NCBI GenBank assembly: GCA_038087015.1
Contig: JASBNA010000040.1
Coordinates: 186,001 to 250,000, forward strand
Direction of reading: 5' to 3'
From: Cerrena zonata
Taxonomy: Eukaryota; Basidiomycota; Agaricomycetes; Polyporales; Cerrenaceae
Length of the DNA: 64,000 nt
Shown here: in pieces, positions 1 through 19,031 of the stretch
How the letters are laid out: every line of letters begins with the position of its first letter
How positions within the stretch are numbered: position 1 is the first letter of the stretch
Translations under genes and position numbers: made by a program
Notes under the pieces: model-generated
What the model was told of the DNA's origin: nothing
The model's input: the letters and a program-made list of their open reading frames with translations, nothing else
The model's database searches: none

Positions 1-434
1 ACTTCAGTCTATAATGTACATGCGTTGTGGGTGTGTATGTATGTGTATACGATCGAAATGATTGGATGAATGTCTGCAAGTGGGATAGACTGGGAGGAAC
101 GTTCCTTGGTATTACTATTGAACACGGAAACAAAAAAACAGACGTAGAGATACATAACGCTTCCATTGCGTTTCTTTCCTTCAAAACTTCATCATAGACA
201 ACACGGCAAACACAGATTGAGGATTGAAGACTCGTCACGAGAAAAATAAAAGCAGTCATGAAAAAATCCTTGTCACCGGGATATTATGAGCAAGATGGGA
301 AAGTATAGTCCTGCCTCAGGAGGTATCGAGATGCAAGGATACGAAGTGAGAAAATAAGAAAAGTGGACGTGGACGGACGGAAATAAGAACCAACAAGCAA
401 AATAAAAGAGAGGGGTATGGAAATGGACCAAGAA
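1..434. other. 3' flank of the VWA gene, no gene seen
   Basis: AT-rich sequence beyond the stop codon of the minus-strand VWA gene. No reading frame here has a recognisable motif. It probably holds that gene's 3' UTR and terminator. Confidence 0.5.
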
Positions 435-2153
435 TCAAACCCTCGCGCTTCTCCACGCACTCTGCATCGCGATCCTCCTCGCTTGATCCAACGTAATCGC
501 ATCCTCTCTCAACTCAATCTTCTGCCTTCCATCATCCGTAATGGCCATACCAGAATCACCATCCCCATCGTCCTCGTCATCATCATCGAACGGTGTTCTT
601 CCACTACCTCTAATTCCGCCGAACGCCGCCTTCCCGCCTGCAAGCGAGAAGGGAGTAGAAGCAACTGCGGTTCCGAAGACTGAAACGTTCTTTGGAGCTC
701 CGAATGCTGCGAAGTCGGTGACGACTTTGCGGGGCGGTGAATGAGAGGGCGTAGGGAGGGATGGAGGAGGCGCAGGTTTGGGGCGTGGTGCGGAGTAGGG
801 AGAGTATGGAGAGGAGTAGCGACCAGCAGTCACTCGGGAGTGAAGATATTTCTCAGTGAACCTGGTACCCATTACCTGCAAGTATCAAATTGACTGTTTA
901 GTTCTTGCCTACCAGTACTCAAGTTATTTAACCCTTACCTTCTTGAGAAGTGGTCGTGCCTCATGTAGAGATGGAGCATTCGTATACACCTCCACATTAT
1001 GCTTCGACTCTGCCGATTCCCGATAGATACTCTCGATGACTACCTTCTTCGTACTTTCGTTCCTGAGCAGGAGTCGTTCGTGAAGCTCACGAGCAACATC
1101 ATCTACACTCTCATTGTTGCCCAGAATTCGCTGTGAAACAGCTTGTCCGACTTCACGTATTAGACGCTCCATGTCGAGATTTTCGAGTACACTGCCGACG
1201 ATGGCGTGTGTGAGGAGATCGGCGGTCGTTAGCGGGAGCATGAGACCGGAAGTAATGTTTGTGAGTGCTTGGAAGAAGTCTGCTGCGTACTATTCAGTTG
1301 AGAAGTTAGGAATCGAGTCAACACTAATGATGTCATTGAAGAGCCTACCTGGTACCCAGACAGTGCTGGCTCGCAAGCGACAAAGAACTGTAATGAGCAT
1401 TAATTCTAAGTCATCACGGGATGATACATATGAAATGGAACTTACCAATGTGATCCCCCGACTGGCCATCGTTCGTGCTAAGACAAGGGGATCGTTGCCG
1501 TCTGGTGAACCATCATCGAACCCTGCGAAACAACATGTACCCATCAAAACCCATCCCACAAAACGAAACAAAGTCAATGAAACATACCATCTCCGTATTC
1601 ACCAATGCCATGCGAAGGAGCATCAGCAATCAAGACAATCATCTTACTAGCCTCGGGTCTCCATTCCATATTTAGAGCCTCTGCCAGAGCAGCCGTGACA
1701 GCTTCGGGACCGTCACCACCCCCACTCGCATACAGCGAGCTTAGATCTTTCTCCACCTTGTTAATGTCCGACGAGAAACCGAAATTTTTGGTGACATATG
1801 TATGATCCTGAGGCGGATGGTCTCTGTATGCAACCAAACCGATTCGAAGGTCTTCGGCTGCTTGTAGTTTACCAGATTCGTAGATGTGTTGACAGATGGC
1901 TTGAATGTTCTTAGTGGCAGACATGATGTAACTGCCTTGACTGCCTGTACAGTCTTGTACAAAGACAAGGTCGCTGAAAGATGGAACATCGTTAGGTGTG
2001 TCTTTCAAGACAATAGAGACGAGTCGACGTAGAAGGCGTGTTTACTTACAGCATTTTGCGTCCATCGGAACCGTTGGTTGCAGGAGGCTGAGGGAGCTGC
2101 TGTTGGGGTTGGAATGCAGGTACGCCAGAATCGAAATCCATATCTTCATCCAT
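435..2153 (-). CDS. von Willebrand factor A domain protein
   Basis: Six exons on the minus strand (2153-2050, 1973-1588, 1522-1446, 1387-1349, 1289-939, 875-435) join in frame to about 465 residues. After a Gln/Pro-rich leader (residues 1-33) comes a VWA fold starting DLVFVQDCTGSQGSYI, whose DCTGS resembles a MIDAS DxSxS metal site. GGGDGPEAV and MIVLIADAPSHG, also typical of VWA domains, follow. A segment ending CEPALSGYQ leads into a helical region (VWA proteins fused to alpha-kinase-like modules often look like this). The C-terminal 150 residues are low complexity, Ser/Pro-rich, with an acidic patch (DDDDEDDGDGD). There is no signal peptide or membrane span, so it is probably cytosolic. 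I saw no kinase motif. The domain call is firm; the biological role is unknown. Confidence 0.8.
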
Positions 2154-2626
2154 GATTGCTTCAAAGGGTTCAAATCACAAATCTGTTAAGGTATTCAAAA
2201 GTCTGTTTCTTTCTCAGGGAAACGAAAGGTATCTCGAGGGATATGTCTAGATGGTATTGAGTGATAAATCAAGCTGATTGAGCCCAAGATGGATGTAGGA
2301 AGCCAAGAGAGAATGCGCGGGTAACGGTGGCAGGATGAAATGTTGAAGTGAGTGCATATGTCATGCTGAGCCATGTTCTCTTTAAGGCGCTCCCGCTAAT
2401 AGGCCACGCCTGAGCCGTGCGCCAGGCTCGGATCTAGCCGCCGGCCAGTCCTCCTCCAAAGATCCCCTCCTCCGTCCTCAATACGGAAAACGACAGCAAG
2501 TTATAGAGCTCTACGATAACTACACATAAAATCAGATAGTACAAACTCTAATCGAGTATATCCCCAAAGGCTGAAGGAAGACCCTCGAACCTCAAATCAC
2601 GCGCCGGAGTAGACAGATCATGGTCG
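2154..2626. other. Intergenic, promoter side of the VWA gene
   Basis: It separates the VWA gene start from the Miro stop, both on the minus strand. It must hold the VWA promoter and the Miro 3' UTR. A GC-rich patch lies near 2385-2450. No coding signal seen. Confidence 0.5.
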
Positions 2627-8798
<6,172 letters not shown>

Positions 8799-9450
8799 TT
8801 CAGAATATATGACTTTGGAAAAGAGTGTAGTTCGAGTTGAATAATGTTTACTTTCACCCAGACCTTTGAGGCTATTACCAAATGCGGATGGAGTATTCTA
8901 TATATGGTATCTTATACCCAAATCGGTGCATACAAACAAAGCCAATTCATGACAAATATATCCAAACTTACCTAAAATATGCCAGACCGACAAAATGTCT
9001 ACGGTATTCATCAAAGCCATGTCATCCGAGTCATCGCTATAGGAACTAGAGAGATAGATAAACCAGATAACGGTAAACGTATGTTTCTACTGATAAATAT
9101 ACAGAACTATAAGGTTGACATCGAGTGTGACTCGAAAGGTCTCGTGCACATGGTGGAGTCATAGTTCGCTGCTTCCAAACATCCTAGGTACGTTATTCCA
9201 GTATATGCAGTGATAGGCTCTTGACGTTGCTTTAATTTAGAACCCAGAACGTTGAGAAATAGTGGTGCGGTTTATATTTCGGCCCCCATGTCTCGGAGCC
9301 GACATTGATACCATATGACTAACAGCAGTGGCCGTAACTTCGAACCTGAACCAAAACTTATAAGGTTCCAATATACACCATATAGGGGGTGAATAATCAT
9401 CTACGAGACCCAAACCACAAGCCACTACCGTTCTTGAATATTGAACACGA
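8799..9450. other. Intergenic region
   Basis: Separates the monooxygenase stop from the F-box gene start, both on the plus strand. AT-rich, several stop codons in all frames, no motif recognised. Confidence 0.5.
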
Positions 9451-11057
9451 ATGTCGAAAGGCATCCACGCAATCCCAGATGATGTCATCATCCTGGTGAT
9501 GTACTTCCTTGAAGTATGGGACCTTGCGTCTTTGGCTTGTACTTGTAAAAATTTCCACTATCTTGTAAGGCACTATATCGTGATAAATGGGACTACACTC
9601 ACAAGAATCACCATATCCCTTACAGGTCGAAGAATATGGTTGGTCTATTTGCTTGAGATTGAACCCCCGAATGTCGCATAGCCTGCAGAAGTCACTCAAG
9701 TTATGGTCCACAAAGGAGCAACTTCGGTATGTAACATGCAAGGTCTCTTGTCAATGACACCTCATGTATAAACAGGTATCATACAATAACCGATAACCAT
9801 TGGCATTGTGAAGAGTTTATTGCTAGGCCATTTCCTGTCCAATGGACTACTAAATTTCAACCTACCTTGGTCATCAATTCGACACGTCTCCTTCTTGCTG
9901 CTGGAAACACGATTTATTCCTATATTTTCGCTTCATCACATTCTCCCAATCACGCACCAAGAGTTCACCTAGAGTGCACGTACTTAACTAGCAACATGGT
10001 TCATCCTCAGCTTGACATCACTAGTCTCGTCTGTGTTCCTGACGGTGGAATGGACAGGACCGTATATGTTGGCTACGCAAGTGGCGTACTGGAGCGACTG
10101 GTCCTGCCCCCACCAAATGACGGACATGACCCTTCGATTCCAATACAGGTCATAGTAGAGAAAAGCTATGACTTTCATACGAATGATCTAATCGAGAACA
10201 TTTCAATATCCTCATCACATCTCCTTTCTCTATCCGCATCCGGTAATGTGGTATACCTCCCACTCGAACATTCACAAACGCCACCTCAGCTCCTACAACT
10301 TAACTCCCGCTGCTGGTCTTCATACCTATCGACTCGCTCTTCTTCGCCATATGCTGCATTTTGCTCCTCTTCAATGGGTCCTTTGGCCATCCACGAAGTC
10401 TCCTCTTCGGGTCTGTCACATGACCCGTCTGCATTCCTTCAATCGTGTTCCGGCGGTTTTAAATACTCAGCAGTATACGCAATTGACGGTGCTCCAATTG
10501 GTTCACCTTGGGGATCTTCTGACCAAATACTTATTTCCGGATGGTACGACGGGTTTATAAACGTACACGACTTGCGTACGCCTTCTCGAACGGATCATTC
10601 AGATCCTCTCCAGAAGCCTGCCCACGATCCTGTTCTCAGTCTTGCTGACCCCTGGTCATTCGAACCCATTTATTCAATCTCCTCTGGTGGAGGGTCAGGA
10701 TCGTACGTCGTGGCGGGTTCAGCAAGACACAGTGTTGTCGCTTTCTTTGACGTTCGTGCGCCTACGAAAGGGTGGAGCGTCCATGCACCTGGGAATGACT
10801 CCAGTCCAGTATACTCTGTAATTGTGGATGGCCCACGTGTGTTTGGCGCAACCCAGAGCCGTGGATTTGTGTTCGATTTTGGACCAGGCGTTCAGGAGGA
10901 TACATATCCCCCAGTGGAGCTCGTGCATAATTCGAGGAATGGTGGTAGGCGACAGCGACCACGACCGGCGGCCCAAGACCAGTTCAAAAGGTCGCCAAAG
11001 AACCCAGTTGGATTTTATGTCACGAAATATGGCCACTCCCAGGGGAAGGGTTGGTAG
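9451..11057 (+). CDS. F-box protein with WD40-like C-terminal region
   Basis: Three exons (9451-9564, 9626-9726, 9776-11057) give 498 residues. Residues 3-38 form an F-box (IPDDVIILVMYFLEVWDL then LASLACTCKNF), which binds Skp1 in SCF ubiquitin ligases. The rest is rich in short beta-strand blocks with WD-like ends (ILISGWYDGFINVHDLR, VVAGSARHSVVAFFDVR), suggesting a degenerate propeller used for substrate binding. The C-terminus is basic. No signal peptide or membrane span. It could be an F-box/WD adaptor; the target is unknown. Confidence 0.75.
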
Positions 11058-11485
11058 AGAGCATGACATCAGAAGTTGCGTCATTGGATGGTAGAGATAA
11101 AGAGAAAATAAGATTATAGAAGATTACATCTCGAGCGGTATTGAAGGATGCACGGTATGTTTGAAGATTGTACAAACAGATAGACAGCAATAAATGATGA
11201 ATGGTATGTGTATGCGGAAATGCAGAGAATAGTCCAAAAAAAGGTAAGAGTAGAGGTAGATAGAGGAACAGAAAGGAAGTAGAGATGAGATGGCCGGTGG
11301 CCGTAATACAACTGGAGCAGGGGAGAGAAAACTATCTACAGCGAACGAAGGGTGCATATGTGACAAAACAAAACCTATTAAACCTGGAAGAAAAAAAGAG
11401 AGAGATCACGATCAAGATGTAATGGAGTAAAAATACGAAGTGTTCGATGTCAGAAATTCCGACGAACAGGAGAATTGTCCCAGTG
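11058..11485. other. Convergent intergenic region
   Basis: Lies between the 3' ends of the F-box gene (plus) and the RasGEF gene (minus). A/G-rich on the plus strand. No gene seen; it likely holds both 3' UTRs. Confidence 0.5.
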
Positions 11486-14400
11486 CTATGAAGCAGATAT
11501 GGGAGTTGGTTGCGAACGCGTCGCCCATCCAAAAAGTTTGCTGACATCGCTTGTGGGTGGCATGTCTGCCGGTCGTCGAGGTTCTACCATAAGACTGCGA
11601 GAAACATCAATAAACAACCGCAGAACGCGGATTGAATAAATTTGTGCATACCTGCGACGGTAGAGATCTTGAATATCACCACTTCGTTTCGAATGTTCGA
11701 ATGCGAATTTCAAGTATTCTTGAATTTCTGGGATCTCTTTAATATTGTAAGGGATTTGGAATCTTTGCATATCTACAAGGAGCTCAGAAATCAATATGAC
11801 AAGGATATACAGACAAATGCAACGAACCTTGGACGATGCGCGCTAGTTTGTGATACTTGTTAAAGTTGAGTAGCTTCTTGTCGGGGTTCTTCGGCGAGGC
11901 ACGATGTGAGGGGTTACCTTCACGGCAGAAGGTGATGTCGGTGAGGTAAAGACCTATAATGTAACGTTCGTGAGATCCTTCTAGCCTTTCCACAAATAAA
12001 AACTTACCAAGGAAAGGAACGGCGGGTGGGGCAGTGTTACGAAGACGTTGTCGGTACATGTGGTAGTTGCGTGCATGGTCAGCCAAAGTCCGAATTGATT
12101 CCAACTGTAACCTGTTCTTCTGCGGCAGACCCTACAAAAATAATCGTTGAACACGACAGCCACGAAAAAGGTCATTCACCCAGTACTCACCGACCAAGTC
12201 TGGTGTAGCCGTGAGATAGTAGAAGAATCAAGTGCAGCCAATATCGACCTAGGCGTGCTGAAGTTCTGCATCGCCGTGCATCGCTGCCACGAACATCAGC
12301 ATATTATTCACGCATACCCAAATTGAATTACTCACGTCCGCAACTTTGATAAAGAACTTGACCAACGTCGTACGCTTCTTCGTATCTGGCTCCGCGAGAA
12401 TACTCTCCGCCACCCATCCAGTAATAACCGTACTAAGGGACGTCACTGCCTTCACATTCTTCGCAGTAATTCCTTGTTGACCCGTCTCCAGTACTTCCTC
12501 AGGCTGTATAGTGCAATACAACGCACACTCCATCGTCGTCAGCTGTCTTGCCAATTCAGCCGTATCAAAGTCCGTTAGGGTAACGTTAGCATAGTTCTTA
12601 TGCTTGAGCGCACTGAACAGGGATCGGTTGACGTTAGGTCTCGGGATCTCTGAAGGGGACACCATAAGTGGTCTAGCTTCTCGCATCCGGTCTATTCGCA
12701 GGGAAACAGTACTCTCGGGTGAGGTAAGCCATTGGTTGACGAGTTCCAGGATACGTTGAGAAGGCACCGGGAATATCTCTGACAGTCCTTCTTGTGTGAA
12801 CTTGAGAAGATGATCCAGAACCACGTTGTCCATTTCCGGTCGCCAATAGCTCTCTAACCACGTCTTGATAAAGTTAGACACGCGTAAACGCACAGGGATT
12901 CCCTTCCGTTGTTGCCAGAATTGCAAGTCTGCAGGATCTTGCATCATTGGGGGAGGCATGATGTTGTACCGAGCGATCAGAGATTCCAGAAGTTCAGCAG
13001 GCGAGGTGAACTGTCGGAATGTCAGGAAGAAGACGGCAGCAAAGGGAGGCTCCACCAGAGAATCATGGGGAGTCATCCGCTCAACCAACGCAGGAAGGGA
13101 AGCACCAACAAGTTGACCTTCGCTGTTGTACGCCACGTCCTCGGGGGAATGGTCGTGCGATAATACCCAAGCTATAGGGTCGTGTCGAGTAAAGCTGGCA
13201 GCATCGTCTTCAGGCACCGCAGGAAGTTCACCCTTGAAGAGTTTCTCTTCGAGCGAAGTGGTAGAAGAACCTTGATGTCTGTGATGACTTCCCTCCCATG
13301 TTGTTCGATCATCCTCGGTAGGCGCAAACGAAGTGGGTGACGAGGGTCGGAGAGAGTTGTTATCGAGAGATGGTCGGATCGGTGGGAGTGGTTTGTCGTC
13401 GATGGCGGAAGCGGGTACTGGCGAAGGCGAAGGCGAGGGACTCGAGGGAATGGGAATCTCGAGTCTCGGTTTCTCAACCTCTTGTTGTGAGACACCATTA
13501 AGCCGCACAGTGTCCTCACCGAAGGACATCGTCTGAGCACCGATCGTCATATCCTCCTCCTCTTCGCCCGAAAGACCGTTCGAGCGGTAGAGTTCCCTCA
13601 ACGCATTCATACTTGATGCATCACGAAGGCTGGCTTTCATCGGGTGATGCGAGAACTTGCTCGGAGTATACGATGATGGATCCACTTCTCCTACACCTGG
13701 CAAATTGATGACCAGTGGACGTTCGCCCGTTGACCGTTGCAAGCATTTCTTGACGGCATTGACACAATCCGATCCTGCTTTCAACGCGGTAGTCGCTGAA
13801 TGCAACAATTTCTGTTTTTCTTCCTCCTCGGAAACGTCAGGATTTTGAGCGGTTGTGAGCATCCGTACCGAATCGGCAAGTGTACTAGTGACGTTGTACA
13901 ATCCATCTTTCGCAATTCGCAAATCTTGAGATTTTTGAAGAGGAATATCGGGATGTCGTAGAACAGCTTCCACGATCGTTAGCAACTTGCAAACCATCTC
14001 CACAATTTCCCTGACAAGATCGTACATGTGTCCGGTACTAGACGCATGCGAGGCTCGAGAATGTGAATGAGCATATCCAATGAACGCGGCGATCGTCGAT
14101 AAATAATTATCGTGCGTGTGTCGCAGTGCTTCCATGACTGTCGGAGTAGTCGAAGGCCCAGTAGGGAACATAGGTGTCGGTGGTGTGCCAATGGAGTCGT
14201 TGGATGAACATGATGATGTGGAGGATACGCTGCTAACGGAAGGCTGAACAGCTCTGTGCCCAACAGTAGTCCCACTGGTACTAGCGAACCGTCGAGGGGT
14301 AACTGCGGAATATGGTTTCTTATGCAACGGTGATATCGGCAACGCTGGAATATTTTCGTCCTGTTCGTCCCTCACTCGACTTCGTAGGTCACCCATGCTC

Positions 14401-15676
14401 CTTGCGCGCATGCTCGCCTTAGGAGTAGCTGTGGATTCCCGGGTACGGTTACGAGGTCTCTCGACTATCCCGTTCGTCGTTCCCTTGGTTTCCCAAGGCA
14501 TGCCGTTATCTAGGAAAGGGTTCGCCCCGTCATCTGAGCGTATCAGCGTATCCTCCTGACTACCCCACCGGCCTCCAGAATCCGTTGATGGAGTTTTGCT
14601 TGAAGGCTGCACATTCAATCCAGATTGCACCGCAATAACTAGGAAACCCCGGACGAGCGAAAATAGCTGTCCGGCGAGTCGCACTAAGCTCTCTACCTCG
14701 AGCTCCCGATCCTGATCATCTAGTCCCTCGACAGATGATTTCTTTGCTTGAGACACGAGCGAGGCCAAGCCCGAAAGAATGCGTTTCCGCTCACGCGCCA
14801 GTGCAGGGTGTTGCTTTAGAAAGGGCGCGTCTCGGGCTAGACACCCGATCTCGGATAATACCGTACGGACAGAGGAAAGTATGCAAGCGGTAGCGGGCTG
14901 ATAGTGGGGAACACGGTTCGATTTCACCGCATTTTGCAAGAGGGAAATGGCTTGAAGCAAGGGAACCATGAGCGGGGGACAGTATGCATCCGTACTATTA
15001 TTCTCGTTTGGCATCGGCTGGTGATCGGTACGGACAAATGTATTCGATTTGTTCGATTTGTGAGACTTGGCACTCGTCCAGGACGCGGCGGATACAGTGG
15101 AGGTTGTATGTGAATGACCCATGCCGTTACGAGCACGCTTGGGAAACAACGTTAGGCAGCACGTCGCGACAAGCAAAGAAAAACACATACATTGATCTTG
15201 GGCAGTTCTTCCTCTGTCAACAAGCCGACGTCCGAGGTAACGTAGTTGCTTGGGAACCAACCTCGCCGTCCATCCAATTCACCATCCCACCATCCAGAAG
15301 AGTCGCGGTTGAGAACGTGGATCACTTGCCCCGCACGGAAGGCAAGGCAGGTTTCATTTTGATGCTGCGGGGCGAAGTCATGCATAGCTAGAACATACTC
15401 TGGCGAACCTGAGGCTTCGTCTGCCGAGTCAGATTCATGTGCCGATGAGGTATGATTGTCGAATGATGAGGCCCAGTGTGGTGATAGCGCTTTGGTTGAA
15501 GATGACGCTTTGGAAAGAGCATGGGACGCGGCCGAGGTGGAGGAGGAGGTCGAAGCACTCCTTAAGCGACCTTCTGATTTAGCAGATCGCAGAGAAGACG
15601 AAGGGAGGCCGCGTCCTGAGGATGGACCAGCATACCCAGTTACAGAGGTGTCGATACGAAGGTGGGAGGGGGGCAT
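11486..15676 (-). CDS. SH3-domain Ras guanine-nucleotide exchange factor (Cdc25 type)
   Basis: Seven exons (15676-15191, 15137-12336, 12283-12191, 12131-12008, 11953-11828, 11772-11652, 11594-11486) sum to 3861 nt, giving 1286 residues. Residues about 85-145 form an SH3 domain (YVLAMHDFAPQ, FRAGQVIHVLNRDSSGWW, GWFPSNYV). A long Ser/Thr/Pro-rich linker follows, then a RasGEF-N module (FFLTFRQFTSPAELLESLI) and the catalytic RasGEF domain (LTDFDTAELARQLTTMECALY, GLYLTDITFCREGNP). It should load GTP on Ras to drive cAMP/MAPK signalling at the plasma membrane. The start at 15676 is preferred over upstream in-frame codons because the protein then begins in the usual Ser-rich leader. SH3 plus RasGEF order and length match fungal Cdc25/Sdc25. 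Confidence 0.92.
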
Positions 15677-16815
15677 GGTGGTGGGCCGAGCAAACACCAG
15701 GCAAACCAAGCGGGTACGATGGCCCCGATGCAAACGCGTGCAGATAGATGTAATACCAAGCACAGTGGTAAAAGTACAGTTTGGCCAGGTATCCTTAGAA
15801 GAAAATCATGAAAAGCGTTAGGGAAGTAGGATGGTATATGCAGGGATGCAGGCACTAGCAGTTCACTTCATGACCGCGCAAAATACACCAGGTTCACATT
15901 TCGCGGTTCATTTCCAACTGCCAGTCACGCCGTCACACAGCTTTACGCCTACTGTCACACACACATGTAACACCCACTAACAACATTCATGTTAGTTTGG
16001 CTTCTAAAGCCATTCAAGGGCCATAATATGTCCTATTCAGCCTTTGATAGCCATCTCTCCTTTCCCTCGCCCTTAATTCTACGCTCTCAGTTGGTGGGTC
16101 GAGCGTTGTACTTGCGACTCTCCGCTTGACAACTGTTGATTAGATGCCTCTCACACGACACCCGGTCTATTACCCAAGTAGTCGGAAACTATGAGATCTC
16201 GTAGTCGTCTGTCACTCTTGAGGAACTTTCGCATACCATCTGTGCCATGTCTTTCATTTTGCCGCCCTCATTCTAGGAAACCTGCAAGGGGGATTCCGAT
16301 CCGACATGTAACGCTGTGTCCAGACCCCTCAGTCACAGTCTCAAGATGTCTTAGCTCTAATTCAGAACTGCTTCCGTCCTCCAAAACCCTCTTCAGAGTA
16401 ATCATGAGTCCTAATTTTCTCCGGTGTTCTCGGTGCTCAACATTCAACAGTGTTCAACAAATAACATCGTCCAGTTTGCACTGCCGCAGTCTTCATTCGC
16501 GTAGCAGAGAATAGCAGAGGATAGCACTTGTCCAAAAAAGCCTCCGTCTATAAAAAGTTCTTCCTCGGTCTTGTCAGGCTAGGAATCCAATGGTCATCCA
16601 CGGATTGCTGACTGAACTCAACTTTATACCCTTGGCGCGCAAACACGTGCTTGGCTCAAATTCCTTTATCTCCCTAATCGCTCTGCTCTTCATCGAGTCC
16701 CACCCCCAACGCTTTTGGCCAGGACCATCAATACGGTCCTCCCTAGAAGCCTTCGAGGTTGGTCTTGAACGCCGCTTCCGCTTTATTTTGTCTTTGAAGC
16801 AGCGGAAGCGTTCCC
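15677..16815. other. Divergent intergenic region, RasGEF/NiCoT
   Basis: 1.1 kb of upstream sequence for two divergent genes. The reading frame at 16590-16913 overlaps the NiCoT start in another frame and carries no known motif. C/T-rich tracts occur near 16040-16280. No gene supported. Confidence 0.5.
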
Positions 16816-18912
16816 ATGAACACGAGAAGCACAACGTACCGTCTCCGGGAGAAATTTCAATCTCTCCCGAGACTAACTCTCTTCGGCCGTTCGCTCCTGC
16901 TAGTGGTATGTGAGCTAATTGTGAACGCTGTATGCTGGATCGTTGCCGGATTGTTATTCGGACGTCGTCGCGAAACACAACCGATTCTCAGTTTGGCATT
17001 GTTGGCATGGGTAAGTGCGACTCTTATTCTGCACCTCGATATTTTGAGATCTGTTCTCTGACACCAGGAAAACTATGCAGACTATAGGGTTACGTCATGG
17101 CATGTTTCGATGAAATGTTTCCATGCTTGCAGTTGAATGATTGTAATGTTATGTTTAGCACTCGATGCTGACCACATTAGGTGATTTCCAAGATACGAAG
17201 TAAGACACCTTGTTATCTTAGCGCTCTCGGAATCTAATTATGCATGTACTGGATCTGCTGATACAGCTGTGCAACTCTATACTGAAGTCTATCACAGCGC
17301 CATAGACAATGCAACAAGGGCACTCATCAACCTCGACCAATTACCCGTCACCTGTGGTCTTTTCTTCTCTCTGGGTCACAGTACGATCGTCATTGTCGTC
17401 GTACGTCCCTCTCTTGTAATCATGAATTTCAAACGTTTAGTGATCACGGGTAGAATGTTGCCATCGCCATAAGCACCAGTGTATACGAGCACATAGCTGG
17501 TGTAGGTAGAGTGGGTGGGATCGTTGGTGAGTAACGAGGTTACATTATCCCGGACGATTCCATTCAGATATTCACTCGATTTTATTCACAAGGTGCCTCC
17601 GTGAGCGCATCATTCCTCTTCATAGTAGGACTCGCCAACTCCATCATCCTCTGGCGGATTCTCGCACGCAAACGCCGAGTATGTTCTTACCCCCTCGGAA
17701 ATGAACCGTATTTTCTGACAACAACAATAACTCACATAGATCAAGAAAGAACGTGAAGCTCGGCTTGCGCGGGGAGAAGATCCATCAGACCTCGACGACG
17801 ATAAAGATGACGAAAACAGCCATGGTAATACCCTCATGATGAAAATCCTCGGACCCGTCGTTAGGTTTGTTGATCGACCGTGGAAGATGTATCCCGTTGG
17901 AGTTCTCTTTGGATTCGGTTCGTGGATCGTTTACTCCGAGGTTGAGTCGGCTATTAACGTTTTTTAGGGTAGGCTTTGATACTGCCTCGTCTATTGCTTT
18001 ACTCGCCGTGTCAGCATTAGCTAAAAAGAACACAGATGGCGTACATATCGCACCTGCTGATATTATCATTCTTCCCGTATGCCGTCTCAACACACTTCTT
18101 TTAGTTTTCAGAATTCTGATTGGTGGTGGACAGTTATTGTTCACAGCGGGAATGACTCTCATTGACTCCCTTGATTCCATCCTAATGCTCTATTCTTACG
18201 CCGGGTTCCCCGAACGGTCCTTTGCCCTATTCGAACGTCGGGTTTCTCATGACAAGAAGCCGATTTTGCCTGTTTCTCCTATGACAGACCAAGCACCTAC
18301 GCCTCCTTCACCCGATCCGAGTATCGCCAAGAGTGTTCAGGAAATTCACAGGGAGTCTGTAACCCCAAGTGATATCATAAAACCAAATGCAATAGTGGGG
18401 GAAACAGCCGTGGTCATCGATGTAGTTGACGAGCGAAGAAGGAAAGAAATGATAGTCAAGAAAAATGCAATGTCAGGATTGAGTGTCATTTTGACGTTAA
18501 TGAGTATCCTGGTTGCTTTCAGGTACGTCGCTTTTGAAATCCCTCGCATCTAGAATATCTCGTCAAATAGAGTCAACCTTCCAGCATTTCGTTGATTACC
18601 GTCATGGGTCTCATCGGAGATAATTGTGCGAAATGTCAGGAAGCTGCGGAAGCAGAAAACGGTGGTGGTCTGGCCGGAAGATGGTGGAGAGGTTGGGCGA
18701 GAGTGAGTTTTATACTATTTCCCATGCATTAACCCTTTCTTGAATATTCTAATAACGATTTCGTTACTGAATAGGCCAATGACAACTCGGGATATATCGG
18801 TGCCGCGATTGTGGGTTCATTCGTCCTTATTGTCGCTTCGTGGTACGGTTCCCGTTATTTGTGGAGGAAGTGGAATGCAAAACGTCTTCAAAAAAGTCGA
18901 GGCACAAACTGA
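16816..18912 (+). CDS. Nickel/cobalt transporter (NiCoT family)
   Basis: Eleven exons (16816-17010, 17081-17099, 17159-17180, 17298-17400, 17454-17526, 17593-17678, 17740-17917, 17973-18076, 18134-18522, 18585-18702, 18775-18912) sum to 1425 nt, giving 474 residues. The NiCoT signature RHALDADHIS (HX4DH) is assembled from exons 2-4. LFFSLGHSTIVI, GFDTASSIALLA and LFTAGMTLIDSLDS are further family motifs, and at least seven hydrophobic spans are visible. The family imports Ni2+/Co2+, in fungi chiefly to supply urease. A polar loop of about 80 residues sits between the later spans. The intron after exon 2 needs a GC donor. No urease gene is in the window. Confidence 0.92.
17100..17158 (+). other. 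GC-AG intron inside the NiCoT signature
   Basis: The exon ends TTACGTCATG and the intron begins GCATGT and ends GTTTAG. Only this donor rebuilds RH-ALDADH and closes the whole gene in frame; the GT two bases further on breaks the motif. Confidence 0.8.
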
Positions 18913-19031
18913 AAGAAATGCGGTCTTTTTTAAACATGTAACATTACTTTCCAGAAACAGAGTCGATGTAGCAAATATATTGAACGTTGTATGAGTCCAA
19001 CACTCGAGAATCGACCAGTGAAAGAAGTCAC

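Noticed and set aside
16590..16913. 107-codon open frame overlapping the NiCoT start
   Set aside because: It overlaps the NiCoT first exon in another frame and shows no domain.
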